A DNA stretch of 64,000 bases from Polytrichum commune. Taxonomy: Eukaryota > Streptophyta > Polytrichopsida > Polytrichales > Polytrichaceae. The position numbers were made by a program, and so were the translations under genes. The notes below the pieces were generated by a model. That model was not told where the DNA came from. It searched no databases and was given only the letters and a program-made list of their open reading frames with translations. This document shows, piece by piece, positions 23,986 through 36,640 of the stretch (positions are counted from its first letter, which is position 1; every line of letters begins with the position of its first letter). The stretch is taken from assembly GCA_950295325.1 (NCBI GenBank), contig OX485806.1:1550001-1614000 (forward strand), in the 5' to 3' direction.

Positions 23986-24690
23986 TCACCCCCCCCCCCC
24001 CTCCTCCTCGAGCGCACGGGCACATGTTTATAACACCTATCATTGGAGAGGGTGAAGACATTGATCCCCATGTAGAGTCCGCATGATATTATCTTAAACC
24101 AAATCAACATCTCATTTAGAGTTGTAGATCTCAAACGAGTCTAAATATATATTGGTATGAATCAATGATAAACACACAAGGGTAGTTTTACTTTGATTGC
24201 ACCCTTGATGGAGGGTGTTGGGAAACAACTCCTTATTGTGCTTGATCGATCTCTACCTTATTCGATTGGACAATTTCAGGGTTTCTTATCCTAAGTTAAT
24301 CTTAGGGCCACGACTACAACCCAAAAATACAATTCTTATCAAAACCGAAACGCGAAATGTGATAATGTACGTCAACGATGCCAACAACAGGGCCCATCGC
24401 TCTCTCCAGAGTGAGAGGGCCAGCAAGAAGTCTCCCAACCCCACCCCCCACCCCCTAAACCTAACGGGGACATGTTCGCAACACCTACCACTGGGGAGGG
24501 TGAGACGTTAAAACCTATGTAGAACCCGTATGTTATTGTATTAAGCCAAATCAACATCTAATTCAGGGTCATAGACCTCAAACGAGTATGAAGATATTAA
24601 CTTTGGTTCGAGTCACTGATAAGCATACATGGACACCTTTCTTTATTGCACCCCCAATGACAGGTGTTGGGAAACGCCCCCCCCCTCCCA
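23986..24690 (+). repeat. Tandem duplication, period about 455 bp, C-tract bordered
   Basis: 24010-24231 and 24460-24680 align in order: GGCACATGTTTATAACACCTA vs GGACATGTTCGCAACACCTA, GGAGAGGGTGA, CCAAATCAACATCT, CTCAAACGAGT, CTGATAA and GGTGTTGGGAAAC. Each copy is preceded by a C-rich stretch (C13 at 23989-24001; CCCCACCCCCCACCCC near 24440) and the second is followed by another C run at 24677. It is probably an LTR-like or satellite-like relic. Confidence 0.65.
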
Positions 24691-24867
24691 CCCACCCCCG
24701 TGGGCGGGGTGGGGTCCACCGTTCACTCTCTTAATAATCCGTCACGTACATGCCAACCCGATACACCGACCTTCCACCCAACCAACCACGGTGACTATGG
24801 GACTTACTAGTAATGGCCATGGGTCTACATAGTCTTTCATTGTCAGTAATCAAGTTTGAAGCTATTC

Positions 24868-24920
24868 AGTAGGTAGGTAGGTAGGTAGGTAAATGTGGTG
24901 GTAGGTAGGTATGTAGGTAC
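24868..24920. repeat. (GTAG)n tetranucleotide repeat
   Basis: Two arrays of GTAG units are separated by AAATGTGGTG. Confidence 0.9.
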
Positions 24921-27900
24921 ATCGGTGCCTACAAAGCTTGGATCTTTATTGTCCTTTGGAGAAATGTTTGGAGTTTTTAAACGGTCAAAGCTCCAAGCTC
25001 TCAAAGTGCGGGACCGATGAACAAGTACTTAACACATGCTATTATAGTGTTTGAGCTAAAATAGTATTTTGGACCATGGTGTCCAGTTCGCTCCATGGAA
25101 GTTGGTCCTTTCTTTGTTGACATAAAATAACAATTGGAATCATGATACGTTTCATAGATTTAGTTCTTATGTCAAAAAAAGAGGGAAAAAATAAACATTT
25201 GAAATTTGGTGGTTGGCTTTGAGATGTGTTTTTGGGAATGTCAACTATGGTGCAATTTCTAGGCAAGTTTTCATTCAAAAGTTGAGCAACGTGGACACAT
25301 GACATGCGTTATATAGTGTGAAGACCTTCGTGTGTGTCAACAATTAAGAGCATATGTGTGAGAAATGTTGATTAAGTGTTTATCATAAGAAAGAGTTGTT
25401 TGTTTGTACGTTGTTGCATACATCAGTTTCAATCGGCACCAAAAAACATTTTCCCCTCGTGACAGTTTCACATCTATAGCAACCATTCACTACATACTCA
25501 TTGGTGATTTATGATATTACTGATGGTTTGTTTGGTTTGGTTATCAAATTATTCGTAACATGAGATGTTGGAGTTCATTACAATACAAACTTCCCGCAAT
25601 CTAGCAATTAGAAACACATAGTCGAGAACCATTTAAAAACGCATAACAATATCGAACATTATCTTTTATTTTAATTAACTCAAGGCCCTAATGTGCTCAT
25701 GATAAGATCTTTTTTATCATCACTAGGTTGGTTTTTGGCCTCAGGCAAACATGTGTCACAAAGTGTTGGCACCAAACTATTGGATCACAAGAAGGATCAT
25801 GCCAACACCGTAGGTGATAAGCAAGTTCGGCACTTTGGTGTTGAAATGCTGATTTTTTGAGGTGACATATGATATTTTGCAGAGGTTAGGAAACACGACA
25901 TGTGGCACTTTGCTCAAGATTTGAATTAACTTTTTTTTGTCAAACTTGCATATCACCTATGGCAACTTGGTTGGTCGAGCTTCACCTCCAACTTCCAAGT
26001 GGTGTGGGTTTCATTCGTCACCGATGGATCACCAACTCTTACCAAGAAGTCATTGGATCAACCAATCATCGAAACAACGGAAACTAATTTAAGGATACAT
26101 TTATATGTGCAATTAGGTTGCCCCGCATTAAAGTATTAACACTCCACACTAATTTCAATATTTACTATCACACGACAAAATCCAATGAGTGTTTTAAATG
26201 TGGTTTCTATACAGATGAACAAACAAAGTTATAAGTATTGTGATATAGTTTTGACCCAAGGTAATTTGCATGGGCAAATAGGCAACCTATTTGCACGTAT
26301 CGTTGAGTAGGAAAAGGACGACAATCAACTATAGGTTTCATGGACGTGATCGTTATAAAATTTTAGCCTCTTAATCAAAGTACAATGCTGACCCGATTGC
26401 ACTTTCATATTGGATGAAAAGAAACGCACTTTGCACATTCTTTGCACCACACAAGAAAACAAAACTTCCTATAACCCCCTCCCCCCCCCCCCCAAGCTGA
26501 TATTTTGTAAACACGAACTCATCAACCCACACTAAGTGTCTTGCAGTCGTCAAGGTGACAACTAGAGAGGATGTCACACAACACTTGATGCTACACGACA
26601 TGTCATGAAATCCACTTTAATTTATGTGGCACACCAACATAAATACCACACTAAATCCATTATTTAGTTCAGTTCTTTTTTGATTTTTTTGAGGGTGGTA
26701 GTGAGATGACTCTCTTGTCACCCATGCGAGCATAGACAAGAGGCGGAAAATGTTGACTTTATATATACCTGCAAAAAAGGCATCGAACGTGGAGTCGCAA
26801 TAGCCCAATCACAACCCTATTTTATTTTATTTGAAAGGGCAAAAAGCTAGATTGGGGTTATAAAAGAACTTCAATGTTTCACCATTTTCATGGATAAAAT
26901 CGCTAAAGAAATCCCAACAATGGATGAAGTCGACAAATTTGGAATGGATGTGTCTGTGGTGGGATGGAATTTGAGCATATAATCCATACGCGATTTCATC
27001 ATGCCGATGATTGTCACCATTTCAACTCTCCTAAAAATTCAAGAAAGATAAAGAAGCTCGGAGATTCCCAAGGAGACATGGATGAAAGAAAGGAAGAGAA
27101 TGTGATTTACGAGTCGAGTGGATGGCAAATGCTCGACTTTCAAAGGATGTGGTCTTGAAGCTCCCAAATGCATGCTCATGGCTCATACCTTAGGTTCACA
27201 TCACACTCATGTGACGCCGCAAGAGAATTTTGCTTTCTTTCAAAATCAAATTGTATCCTCCCAACAAAGAATATTACCATGTCCCCTACTACTTATAGGG
27301 CTACAACAAATGATACGGAGAAAGTATGCCTTTGTTCTTTGTAGTACAATCTAACCTACACGTTACAACACTCGATTCTACAACACCTCGAGCATACAAT
27401 GCAATTGCCATCACCCAAACTTTCTAGTGTTGATTTTCCTTCACACTTTGATTACAACGCTCGTAGTACGAGACTTCTTAGGTTCAACTTTTCTTATACT
27501 AAATGTAATGTACGTGCATAAGTGGTGGGACCCACATATATCTCAAAGTTCATATATGATTAGTACTTTGAACATGCAGGAGAATTTTTGGAGAACGTTG
27601 TAAACATCGAGGAACTTTGAAAACGTGTTTCTTCAATAAAAAAAATGTTCTTCATACTTAAGTATCTTCATAATGTATGAAAAGAAGATGATATTTTACA
27701 TTGAAATACGCCGTTTTCTTGAGAAATCTCGATAGTATGACATTTGAAACCGAAATGTCACATTTATCGTGAAAACCACATGCGGATAACACGACGCTTT
27801 TTCTTGCGCGACCAAACGTGTCTTAATAAAGAGGGAGAAAAGTACAAATGTAGTAAGGAGCGATGTTTCCTTCCATGCACTTCCTTTTATATATTGAGGC

Positions 27901-28465
27901 TCGGAAGTGGGAATCCGGGCCCTCTATCTCAAATAGTGGAAAGCCCTATTTCAAGGGCAATGTGGATATGGAGTGCGTGTTGACCGAAAAGTGAATTTAA
28001 GTAACTAGGGAGGGTTTCAAGTTGACTTACTTTTGATAAACCTGGGCGGAATCTTAATTATTCAAGGCAGATTGGCAAACAATGTGGATCGTTCACAAGT
28101 ACTAATTAAGGGCCACTTCACACACGAGGCTGAGAGCCCGTGACCACCACACTTCAAGCACTCTCATTGGTGGAAAAGGGGGAGCCAGTCCAAGTTCGCT
28201 ACTTCACACTACGCTTGAGGGACCAACGGAGTATGTGAATGCAAGATGCATGTAAAGTCTACATGGAGTCCTACATGGCATCGAATGGATCATGTTTCAT
28301 GGTCTCGTCGTAAATAAACAAAGCACGTGAATGGTATTCTTAAAACATATGAAGACATATGTGGAAAGCGATGCAAACGATTGACCTTTTTTACCAACAC
28401 ATTTTATGAACATGACATAGTGGAGGAAGTTTTAGACTTTAGATTCACGACAACGGTGCTATGAA
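24921..28465. other. Intergenic DNA with one C13 tract
   Basis: A C13 run lies at 26481-26493. No gene or transposon motif was recognised on either strand. Confidence 0.4.
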
Positions 28466-31400
28466 CAATGTGATTAGGGTTAGGTAAAAACCGGTCCCCC
28501 GCCCTGCCCCACCCTCCCCGTAGGTTTACTACCATAACTTGGATTCACTTGAAAATTTTGAAGTCGCTTGTGTTGACTCCAAAATGAAACATGCCTAAAA
28601 AACAAATCTCGGACCTAAAAGGGGTTCCCAACGTTTTCACCTTCAACTTACAATGATGGGCACGGGATCCTATGCCCTTGCCTGAGGCTTTAGGAGACAT
28701 GGCCTAGTACACTAAAATGTACCATTTCAATCCTTGCGTTTTACCCTTAGGGCGAAAGATGTGGACCTTGGTGGTAGAAGACTGTGACCTTGTAGTAGTT
28801 GCCAAGTTGGGCACCTTGTGAAGTAGGTCTTCTTCTAGCCTCCAAGAAAAGTAGCGATGCAATGGGCCCACCGGGGACTTAGAAAGGGGGGTTGAAGGAA
28901 AGCAAAGAAGGCCCGGTGGGGGCGGGGATCATTTTCCATGACCCATGTTGCACGGTCATGCTCATCTCGAAGGTGTGAGAACCTTCGGAAGGGGATGGTG
29001 GGATTGCGTGCTCTAGCTAGGAAGGAGGGCATCGGGCTTAGGGTTACGAAAAGGAGGAAGGGGGGGGGGGGGGGGCGAGACCTTCGATGTGTGATGAGGT
29101 CACGTAACTTAAGTTAAGGGCGGCATTCAAGGGGCGGGGGGAGGGGGTAGGGGGGAGTGGGTGTCACCTACTCGGTTCTTTCTTTCTCTCTCTCTCTTTC
29201 CCCCTTTCTTTTTTGGTTGGTTGGTTTGGAGGGAATGCTTCACCAAGAGATGGCGACGGTGGGGGCCGGTGGGGGGCCTTGAGTGTACGTCGTTTTTGTT
29301 TGGATGAGAAGCAACACGGAGTGGGCCTATGGGGTTTCCTCGGTGTGGGACGGATGAGAAGGCCCTAAACAAGGGGCCCTCTCCCACTTGTCGGATGTGG
29401 GCCTCCATCCGTGGATGAGAAAATGGTCCCGCCCCTCGAAGACTAAGCACCTCTCCTCGTCCTAGTCAACTTGGATGGGCCTCGCCTCTCCCGACGGGGT
29501 GGGTGTACCTAGAGCCATCACCTACCTACCCTCCCCTCCCCCCAAGCCCCCATACACACACCCCCTCCCTTCCCTTCCTTTCCTTTCCCAAAAGCTATTC
29601 TAAAGGGGGTTTCGGTGGTGGTGGGGTGCTCTTCGGGTGTTGGGGGTTCGATGCCGGGCAAATAAAAACAAACGGAAGAAAAGACCCGCATCGGGTGCCG
29701 CGGTGCATGTTTGGGAGGGGAGGGGTACTTAAGGTGAGGAAGTTAGAAAAGGGCCGGGCGTAGACCGCGTGTGAGGGGTGAGTGTGACTTGCGTGGTGCT
29801 TGAAGGGAAGATGATAGGCCTCAAAAAGCTTCGAGGTGTGATGCTTCTTTTGTATGCATTCGAGGGCCCCAACCCCCCCCCCCCCCCCACCATTACCACC
29901 ACCACCACCAAAGTTAGAAGGCTCAAGGTAACTTGTGTGAAACTCTCGTGTATTGAATTTTTTTTCATTGTGCACGAAGAGTAAAGGCCACATAAAAGAA
30001 AGGTGACATGTGCATTTAGAAAATTAAGATCAACTAACACAGACACCCCATAATATTATTCAGATCCATAACAATTTGAATGTGGGAATATCAAAGAACA
30101 TTCAATGGAATAATGTCGGTCTCATAGGACAATGTGATGGATTTGAATAATGTTATGACACATACACATCGTTACTTAAATCTCGCTCTTTGAGGAGCCG
30201 ACATTAGAAATCAAATGAGGATACTACAAACCAACATCTTATTCAACTAGGAAAAGGGTTTAAAATGTGCATTTTGTTGCCAAACTTGCTTAGACTTCCA
30301 AATTGCTCTCAATAATGTGGAAAGTGGAGAGATTATTGGCTAATTATGTTGGCTAGACTTTTGAGCATATAAATTGGTCCTAACTCCAATAGAGTTATCC
30401 GTAAAGTCTCTCAAAGAGGGATGAAACCATGGGTTTGATCGAGAAAACTTTATATTTAGAGCTCGTTAGCTCGTCGTACATTGGAGTCTATTTTAAAAGT
30501 TGGGTGAAATTTTATGGGACCTCCTCTCTCCACCTCTCAAACTCTAAGAGAATATTAAGATATAACATGGGACCCACCATCTTCGATACCGGATTGTCCT
30601 ATGCAAGGCTAGCTTGGCTCACCCATCCTAGTAGGATAAGTTAGAAAGTTTGTTTTTTAATAGCCCAACACCACTCTTTGTGGATGGTCATTTAAGCATT
30701 AAGAAACCTTGGGTGACTTTGTGTTAATTCTCAAAAACTCAAGGTTTTGAGACTAAACCCATGGTTTTGTCTCCTTCACTTTACAAATAACTCTAATATC
30801 ATTTATTTTTTTAGAACTCCATGTATTTAAACAAAACCACACAAACAATGCTTCTTTTTGCACATGTCGCAAGCCAAAAGAAAGGCATATAAATTCTAAA
30901 ATCGATCTTGCCCATTGAAAGAAGAGCAAAAATTTTAAAATGCCCATCGCATGGAAAGGAAAAAAAATGAAAATGAAAATTAAAAAATCAAAAGAAAGGT
31001 CCCCTCAACATGTTAACCATATCCCATACCTATGGGCAAACAATGTTGTATCCTGTAATATATAAGCCATAGTTTGCTTTCATAGTTACTTAGGAGATAC
31101 GAATCAACTTCTACACTTGTAAGTGATCACCTAACTAAAACCCAATTTGAGTTTGTGTTGAATTGTCAATGTGATTGTGATAGCAACGAGAGATAATATA
31201 TGTGTAGAAAAGTAATTTACACGATCCTTACCTACCTTTAGGCCACTAAATTATGTTCTAGTCAACTAAAATGTCATCTTCTTTATAATTTCGCTTCAAA
31301 CTTGGCTTGGGATGAACTCTCATCAAAGGATTTATGCTTGATGGTTGTTCCACAAACCACAGTGTGTTTGTAAATCATAGCACAAGATTTCATGCTTTAC

Positions 31401-31640
31401 CTAATTTATACAAGAATGTTTTTTGATTGACTTGTTTTAAACGCTTCAAGATTTGTCCATTTAAAGTATTATCCAAGTGATGAAGAAGTTCATATAACTA
31501 TGTCACTGCAATGGTTGGAGAGATTGATCAGAAAAAAATGGATTAACAGCGGTTGCCAATGATGCAAGTTGAGCTGAGTTGCTTGAATTTATGAACACAA
31601 ATCATCCTATGAGGCATGGCAATTTTGTGGGGGCATCAAC
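28466..31640. other. GC-skewed, homopolymer-rich repeat DNA
   Basis: 28.5-29.9 kb is unusually GC-rich and strand-skewed, with G16 at 29060-29075 and C16 at 29873-29888, plus CCTCCC and GGTGGGG low-complexity stretches. The long frames here are made of skewed low-complexity codons and were not accepted as genes. 30.0-31.6 kb returns to AT-rich DNA with nothing recognised. Confidence 0.5.
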
Positions 31641-31891
31641 GAGTGGTATGCCAATTGGCCACATCTCATGAAGCTCCGGCAAAAAATGCTTGTCATTCCC
31701 TCAAGCATTATAATATGTGAAAGGGGATGCTCAAAACAATATGATGTCAAGAGCCACTTGCAAGCTTCAATAAGTCATACACTTTGGATACTTTGATGCG
31801 AGTATCACTATGCAAGATAGAAGTGGAGAATATGGATTAGAGGGCAGTATTTGACTTATGGCGCAACATGAAGAATCGAGGAGTTCTTTAA
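31641..31891 (+). pseudogene. hAT-like transposase C-terminal fragment, frameshifted
   Basis: The plus strand reads HLMKLRQKMLVIPSS, then CERG-SKQYDVKSHLQAS, then after a frameshift near 31783 DTLMRVSLCK, an in-frame TAG, and RAVFDLWRNMKNRGVL before TAA at 31889. This order (VIPxSxxxCERGFS, K-x-LR, LDTLMRV, A-x-xLW) is the C-terminus of the hAT-like transposase relatives found scattered in plant and animal genomes. One frameshift and one nonsense codon show that it is dead. No N-terminal part was recovered upstream. Confidence 0.65.
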
Positions 31892-33967
31892 TTTGAACTA
31901 AATATTATAGATATTTATATTTTCTCTATATTTATATTTTAAAAATATGCTTTCATCTTCAAATTTATGTGGAAAGTTATGATTTTCTCAACCCGTCATT
32001 TCAAAAATAGTTTTTGATGTCGTCCATCACATTGGAAGACCCAACAAAAAAGAAAAGTAACCCCTCAAATGAAATGAAGGTGGGACTCATCAAAAAGTAG
32101 CACTGCACACGACTCATAGTTAAGTTACATACCTGTAAGTTGTCAGCTATCATTGTCACTAGCTTTATATGGAGAAGTAAGTTAACCACATCATTGTACA
32201 AAGTACTTGAGAACTATTTAGTGTGTCTCTTCCCAAACCTCAAGGTCAAAAGCCTCGTATATATGGCAACTCCAGTTCCCATGCCAGCACGAATAAGACA
32301 AGCGGGTCCTAATTAATTAAACGCACACCTTTTCCTCTCCTCTGCACCCACTCCTCCTAGGACACAAAACACGCAATTAGTGCAAGATGATTAATTAGCA
32401 AATCTAAATCGCCCCCATAGCCACTTTCCTCACAGTGTTCGGAGCTCCTAGCTAGCTAGAGTGCCGGACACTCATAAACTATGATCGGGGAGAACCAGCA
32501 GTTAGTTACAGATGAACCGGTTGAAGTTCAAGACTTCAAGAGAATTACCGATCGTTTAAGAGGAATCTATAGAAGAATATATCCAAATTTAATAAAGGAG
32601 AACCGAAGGATGTCAACATGTAACTGGTTGGACTTGCAAACACTAGGATCTCAACCGATTATGCCCAAAAATCTCCCCGATCACTGCTTATAAAGCTAGC
32701 AAACTATGGCACGCACACCCATGACGCACCCCACTCAAGAAAATCATCAGTTTGTGCTGGGGTTAGAGATCCCGATTTAGTCCACTGCACTGAAACTGGG
32801 ATGAATCAACAACCCAGTAGTAATCCATCAGCAACCACGTTTTTACTATTACCCCTCGATCGGTGTTAGGAAAAACCAGGCTCCCGCTCGTCCCCCCCCC
32901 CCCCCCGCCTCCCTTTTCACGCCCCTCAATAATGAATTGGGGGAAAGGCGGAATATGCACCCCCGATGATTGGGCCTCCGATGCACCGAGGTCACATGAA
33001 TGGGGCCTCGGGCCTCCGGCTATGGGGCCCAACGAGGGGCCTCCCGCTACCTACTACCCACGAGGACGGTGGGTTCGTTCACGAGGAAAGTGCGGACCCT
33101 TCAATCCTCCCATTCACCTATTGGAGGGTGGGGCATATGATATATGTAAGGCAAGGCAAGGCAAGACTAGGCTAAGGCGAAGGCTACAAGTTAAAGGGGT
33201 GGTGGGGTGGGGGGGGGGGGTCTCCTAGCCCACCACGTCTCCAAAGGTGTCGACCTCCCAACTCGATAAAGACCGGCTAGTGGGCCAACATCCATCCATC
33301 CAAAAGATGCCCCGTCCATGCCGTCCGTCCACCCACCCCCCACTCGAGGAAGGGCCGGATTGGTTGGCTACGTTTATTCCTTATGTAATACTTATATGTA
33401 TCCAACAAACCCCCCCCCCCCCCCCACCCCACCCCACCAACGTCGAGCCAAGACATGCCATGAGACGAGCCTATAGTATCACCTTGAATATTGTCCCCAA
33501 TGAGAAAGGGAGGGGGGGGGGGCTTCCCCACGGTGGGCCCCCTCTTGAAGTCCGTTCCGGATGGATGTTCCAAGTATCATTCATCCGTGTCCGTGTCTTC
33601 TTTTTTATACCTAATACTTATCCGGGATGGGTGAGTCCGATCCCGAGGAGTGACCTAGTGGGAGGGGGGTTGAGTTTTTTAAATGGTTTCCTTTGTTTCA
33701 GAGATCGTCTTACATTGGATGGGGCCCTAGCTAGTGCCTCACCCCCTCGTATCTTGGAGTGTAAATATGATATGTGTGTGGTGTACTATGTAGGCTATGT
33801 AGGTAGTAGCTGTGCATTTTAAGCCCAATTTTAGCAACCCATAGTAAGCATATATAAGCGGTGGAGGTTGACTCACGGATCACAAACGGGAAGGGGGACC
33901 GACGACGTGTGGGGGGTGGGGGGGCTTGACTCTTGGAGCGAGGGATGGCGGGGTTTCAAGTGTAAGT
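31892..33967. other. Intergenic DNA, second G/C-tract cluster
   Basis: 32.87-33.93 kb has C15 at 32892-32906, G12 at 33209-33220, C16 at 33410-33425 and G11 at 33512-33522 within GC-rich low-complexity DNA. Frames at 32863-33228 and 33247-33822 run through the homopolymers and show no family motif; I do not accept them as genes. Confidence 0.5.
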
Positions 33968-34575
33968 ACACCGTTTATGGTATTTAATGTCACTCAATGC
34001 TCGAAGTTACACAATGCTAAGGGAATGTGATTTTTGACCATGTAGAGTGATTTAAGGTTGAGACATCTGTAACCAATCAAATAAGAGAGTTTGCATGTGT
34101 TTGGGAGGGGTAATAGTAGGGGGGTTGTTTTTCTTGCGAAGAGAAACAATTCTAAGGAGACTGTATTTTTCTTTTTTCTTTTCAAATTCACAAACAAGGA
34201 AGTTGTTACAAATTTCGATATGTAGGTTAACACATGGTCGATCTGTAGGTTAACCCATAATTGGTCATCTAAATGCTAATGCTTGGATACGATAGTTGTC
34301 AAAACTCTTGTGAGGGTAATCAATCACAATTCGCCACCGAATAAACCTTAACGCCGTTCGCCAAAAAATATATAAATCTCATCCATGTTGGCATTACATG
34401 ACCCTAGTGAGCAATTAAATGGACATGGTCGACTATGGATGCCTCAACTGCACATTGGATAATGTCCATATCACCCTACTAAATCTTCGGTGCTATAGTT
34501 TGAAATTTATGATAATGAATGTTAGCATTATGTAATTCCAAACAACAAGTGACATTAAATACCATAAACGACATA
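33968..34575. mobile_element. MITE-like TIR element, ACAC/TTTAGTGT family
   Basis: Terminal arms of about 60 bases are inverted repeats: CGTTTATGGTATTTAATGTC at the left and its reverse complement ending 34575 at the right, continuing into a GAAxTTACAxAATGCTAA block. The inner block AATTCCAAAYARYAAGTSAC is shared with the elements at 55.2 and 56-57 kb. It is about 608 bp with no coding sense. The target duplication was not resolved. Confidence 0.65.
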
Positions 34576-35438
34576 GCTTATTAGCAACAATTGTGACTAG
34601 AGCCAAGTTCTTGTGAGTTTGGACCTCGGAATATCATTCAACTGAGTTTGTATGCCAAGTGGGGCTGGGAACAAACCAAATTCTATCTAGAATTATACTT
34701 TATTTAATTTCACAATAGAACAATACGTTGGCATATTCAGGTTGCAAAAACATGGGTGAAATAGTGTATTGGTATTATTAGAATGGAATAGTTGATAACA
34801 TCCAAACAATGTAATGCCTCGAGGCCATTAGGTTAAGCTTAAATTGACCAACCCATGGTGGGGCCCATCGACACTTTGTATTAATAATAGCGTACAGCCA
34901 ATAGGGTTCAAGTACCACCCACTTTTTATATGGATTCCTAGGGGATTGTGGGCCATTTGGCTTGACTTCCAAGGGTCCGCGGTTGTTTCACGATCGCATG
35001 CAATCTTAATCCTTGGAAGTTGGGACCAAGTTTGGCTCAAAGGTAAGTGGGGCTAATTTGGTTACTTATCTTTATCGGACACCTCCATATGAGGGAGGGG
35101 TGGTTAGTTGTGGATCTAAGAATGGACATTAAAAGAACATGTGCTTAAAAAAACTTGTTAAACCATGTGTTTAAAATTTGTTAATCATTATAGGTTCAAT
35201 AGTCAAGATAGTTGGGGGGGAGGGGGTAAGATCTACGTGGCCTACTTATGATTTAATGTCAATGAACTTGATAAAATAACAATTCAAGACTAGTATCAAA
35301 AAAATGACAGGATTGGTCATGGCTTCTTCAAATACATTTTAGTGGACGCACAAAATTCCAACCTCGCGAATATGAGTAGTATAAAGTAGCAAACAACAAA
35401 GAAGAACCAAATAAAGCTCATCCACCTTACTTAGCTTA
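34576..35438. other. Intergenic DNA, nothing recognised
   Basis: Only short chance frames and a GGGGGGGAGGGGG stretch at about 35214 are present. Confidence 0.4.
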
Positions 35439-35930
35439 GGGGCGCCTCACACTATGGCCGAAGGTCAAGAGGCCGAGAGGCCATCGATTTCCACCAATCA
35501 TATTGCAAGAAACCAAGAGTTTGGCCTCTCGACCCTTCACACTAAGGCCAAAGTCCAAAGGCCGTCGCAATTTTAAATGCTTATTTTTTGAAGAAGGCGA
35601 CAAACTCTCGAAGGAAGTTTGGGTCGGACAGGGATGGAAACCCAAACTATGGTCGAGAGGCCATCGATTTTTTCCATTAAAAAATCAATCATTGACAAGA
35701 TCTCGGCCATTAGATTGGAGGGGTTGTTTTGGGCAAGGAATAAAGTGGGATGCTCCTTTGGGTTTGGACTTTGGGCTTGGTCTTTGAAGGCTTCCCACTA
35801 TGCCTGGCCCAAGGCTCCACTTACTATATTTTATTGGCCATTTTCAGCCCATTTCTTTGGACTCTCAACAAAGTTTGGCCACTCAATCCCATGGCCTCTC
35901 AACTTTGACGGCCATAGTGTGAAGCGGCCC
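35439..35930. mobile_element. Tourist/PIF-Harbinger-like MITE, 492 bp
   Basis: The ends are inverted repeats sharing CACACTATGGCCG or close to it: left GGGGCGCCTCACACTATGG, right (reverse complement) GGGCCGCTTCACACTATGG. The flanks are TTA at 35436-35438 and TTA at 35931-35933, the 3-bp TWA duplication typical of PIF/Harbinger elements. GAGAGGCC words are repeated inside both ends. It has no coding capacity. Confidence 0.8.
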
Positions 35931-35999
35931 TTAGAGCATCCCCACTCAGTGCCAACAAGAGGATACTTGTAACTTTACGACAAGTTCATTGGCATCCAT

Positions 36000-36500
36000 T
36001 TGAGTTGGTATATTGATTATCCCAATTAGTATGTGTTGGCCTTTGAAGCTAGGGAATGCTAGAACCATTTAATGAGAATGTAATATTCTACCAAGCAAAG
36101 TCTTTTGTATGTTTTATAATATTTGAACAATGAACTTCATTAGTAAAGAATGAACTTCTGAGTAAGATGATATAATCAATGTCCGGGGAGGTTTTTGGGC
36201 ATAATAGGTTGAGGTCCTAGTGTTTCCAAGTCCAATTAGTTACATATTGACATCTTTCGGTTCTTCTTTACCAAATTGGAGCATATTCTCTAAACTCATC
36301 TAAAATGATTGGTAATTTTCATGAAGATTTGAACTTCAACCGGTTCTTATTCAAACTCAACTGGTTCATCTACAACTAGCAACCGGTTCTCCCCGTTCAT
36401 TGGTTATAATTGCACTACGTGACTTCGAATAATAACACGCACTAATTGGGATAATCAGTGTAGTGGTTTATTATTCCCGACAAGTCGTGTGGTAGCGCCA
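36000..36500. repeat. Dispersed TIR element, copy B
   Basis: It is related to 17.64-18.03 kb. Inverted arms with GATTATCCCAATTAGT lie at 36009-36039 and 36434-36464. It carries about 230 bases more between the arms than copy A, including repeated CAACCGGTTC words. The element ends are not resolved. Confidence 0.6.
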
Positions 36501-36569
36501 AATATCAAGTGTAGTGGTCCTATGAATTGACATCTTTAATAAAACCATGTCCATTCATTTTGATTGTTA

Positions 36570-36640
36570 CTCCCTCTTGTCCCAATATAATTGTCCTACC
36601 CCCCAGAGGGGGTAGGACAATCGTTTTGGGACGGAGGGAG
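36570..36640. mobile_element. Minimal Stowaway-like hairpin MITE (71 bp)
   Basis: It is almost entirely two inverted arms: CTCCCTCTTGTCCCAA...ATTGTCCTACCCCC and its complement ending GGGACGGAGGGAG. CTCCCTC-GTCCCA termini are the signature of plant Stowaway (Tc1/mariner-derived) MITEs, which duplicate TA; the left flank is TA and the right flank TT, so the duplication is imperfect. The size is far below usual Stowaway lengths, suggesting an internal deletion. Confidence 0.75.

Noticed and set aside
29127-30046. Several frames of about 100 codons in the GC-rich patch
   Set aside because: They are made of Pro/Gly/His low-complexity from CCC/GGG-rich DNA, and mutually overlapping frames on both strands are equally open.
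32863-33822. Long open frames of 121 and 191 codons
   Set aside because: They run through G/C homopolymers and low-complexity sequence, have no family motif, and are open on both strands because of base skew.
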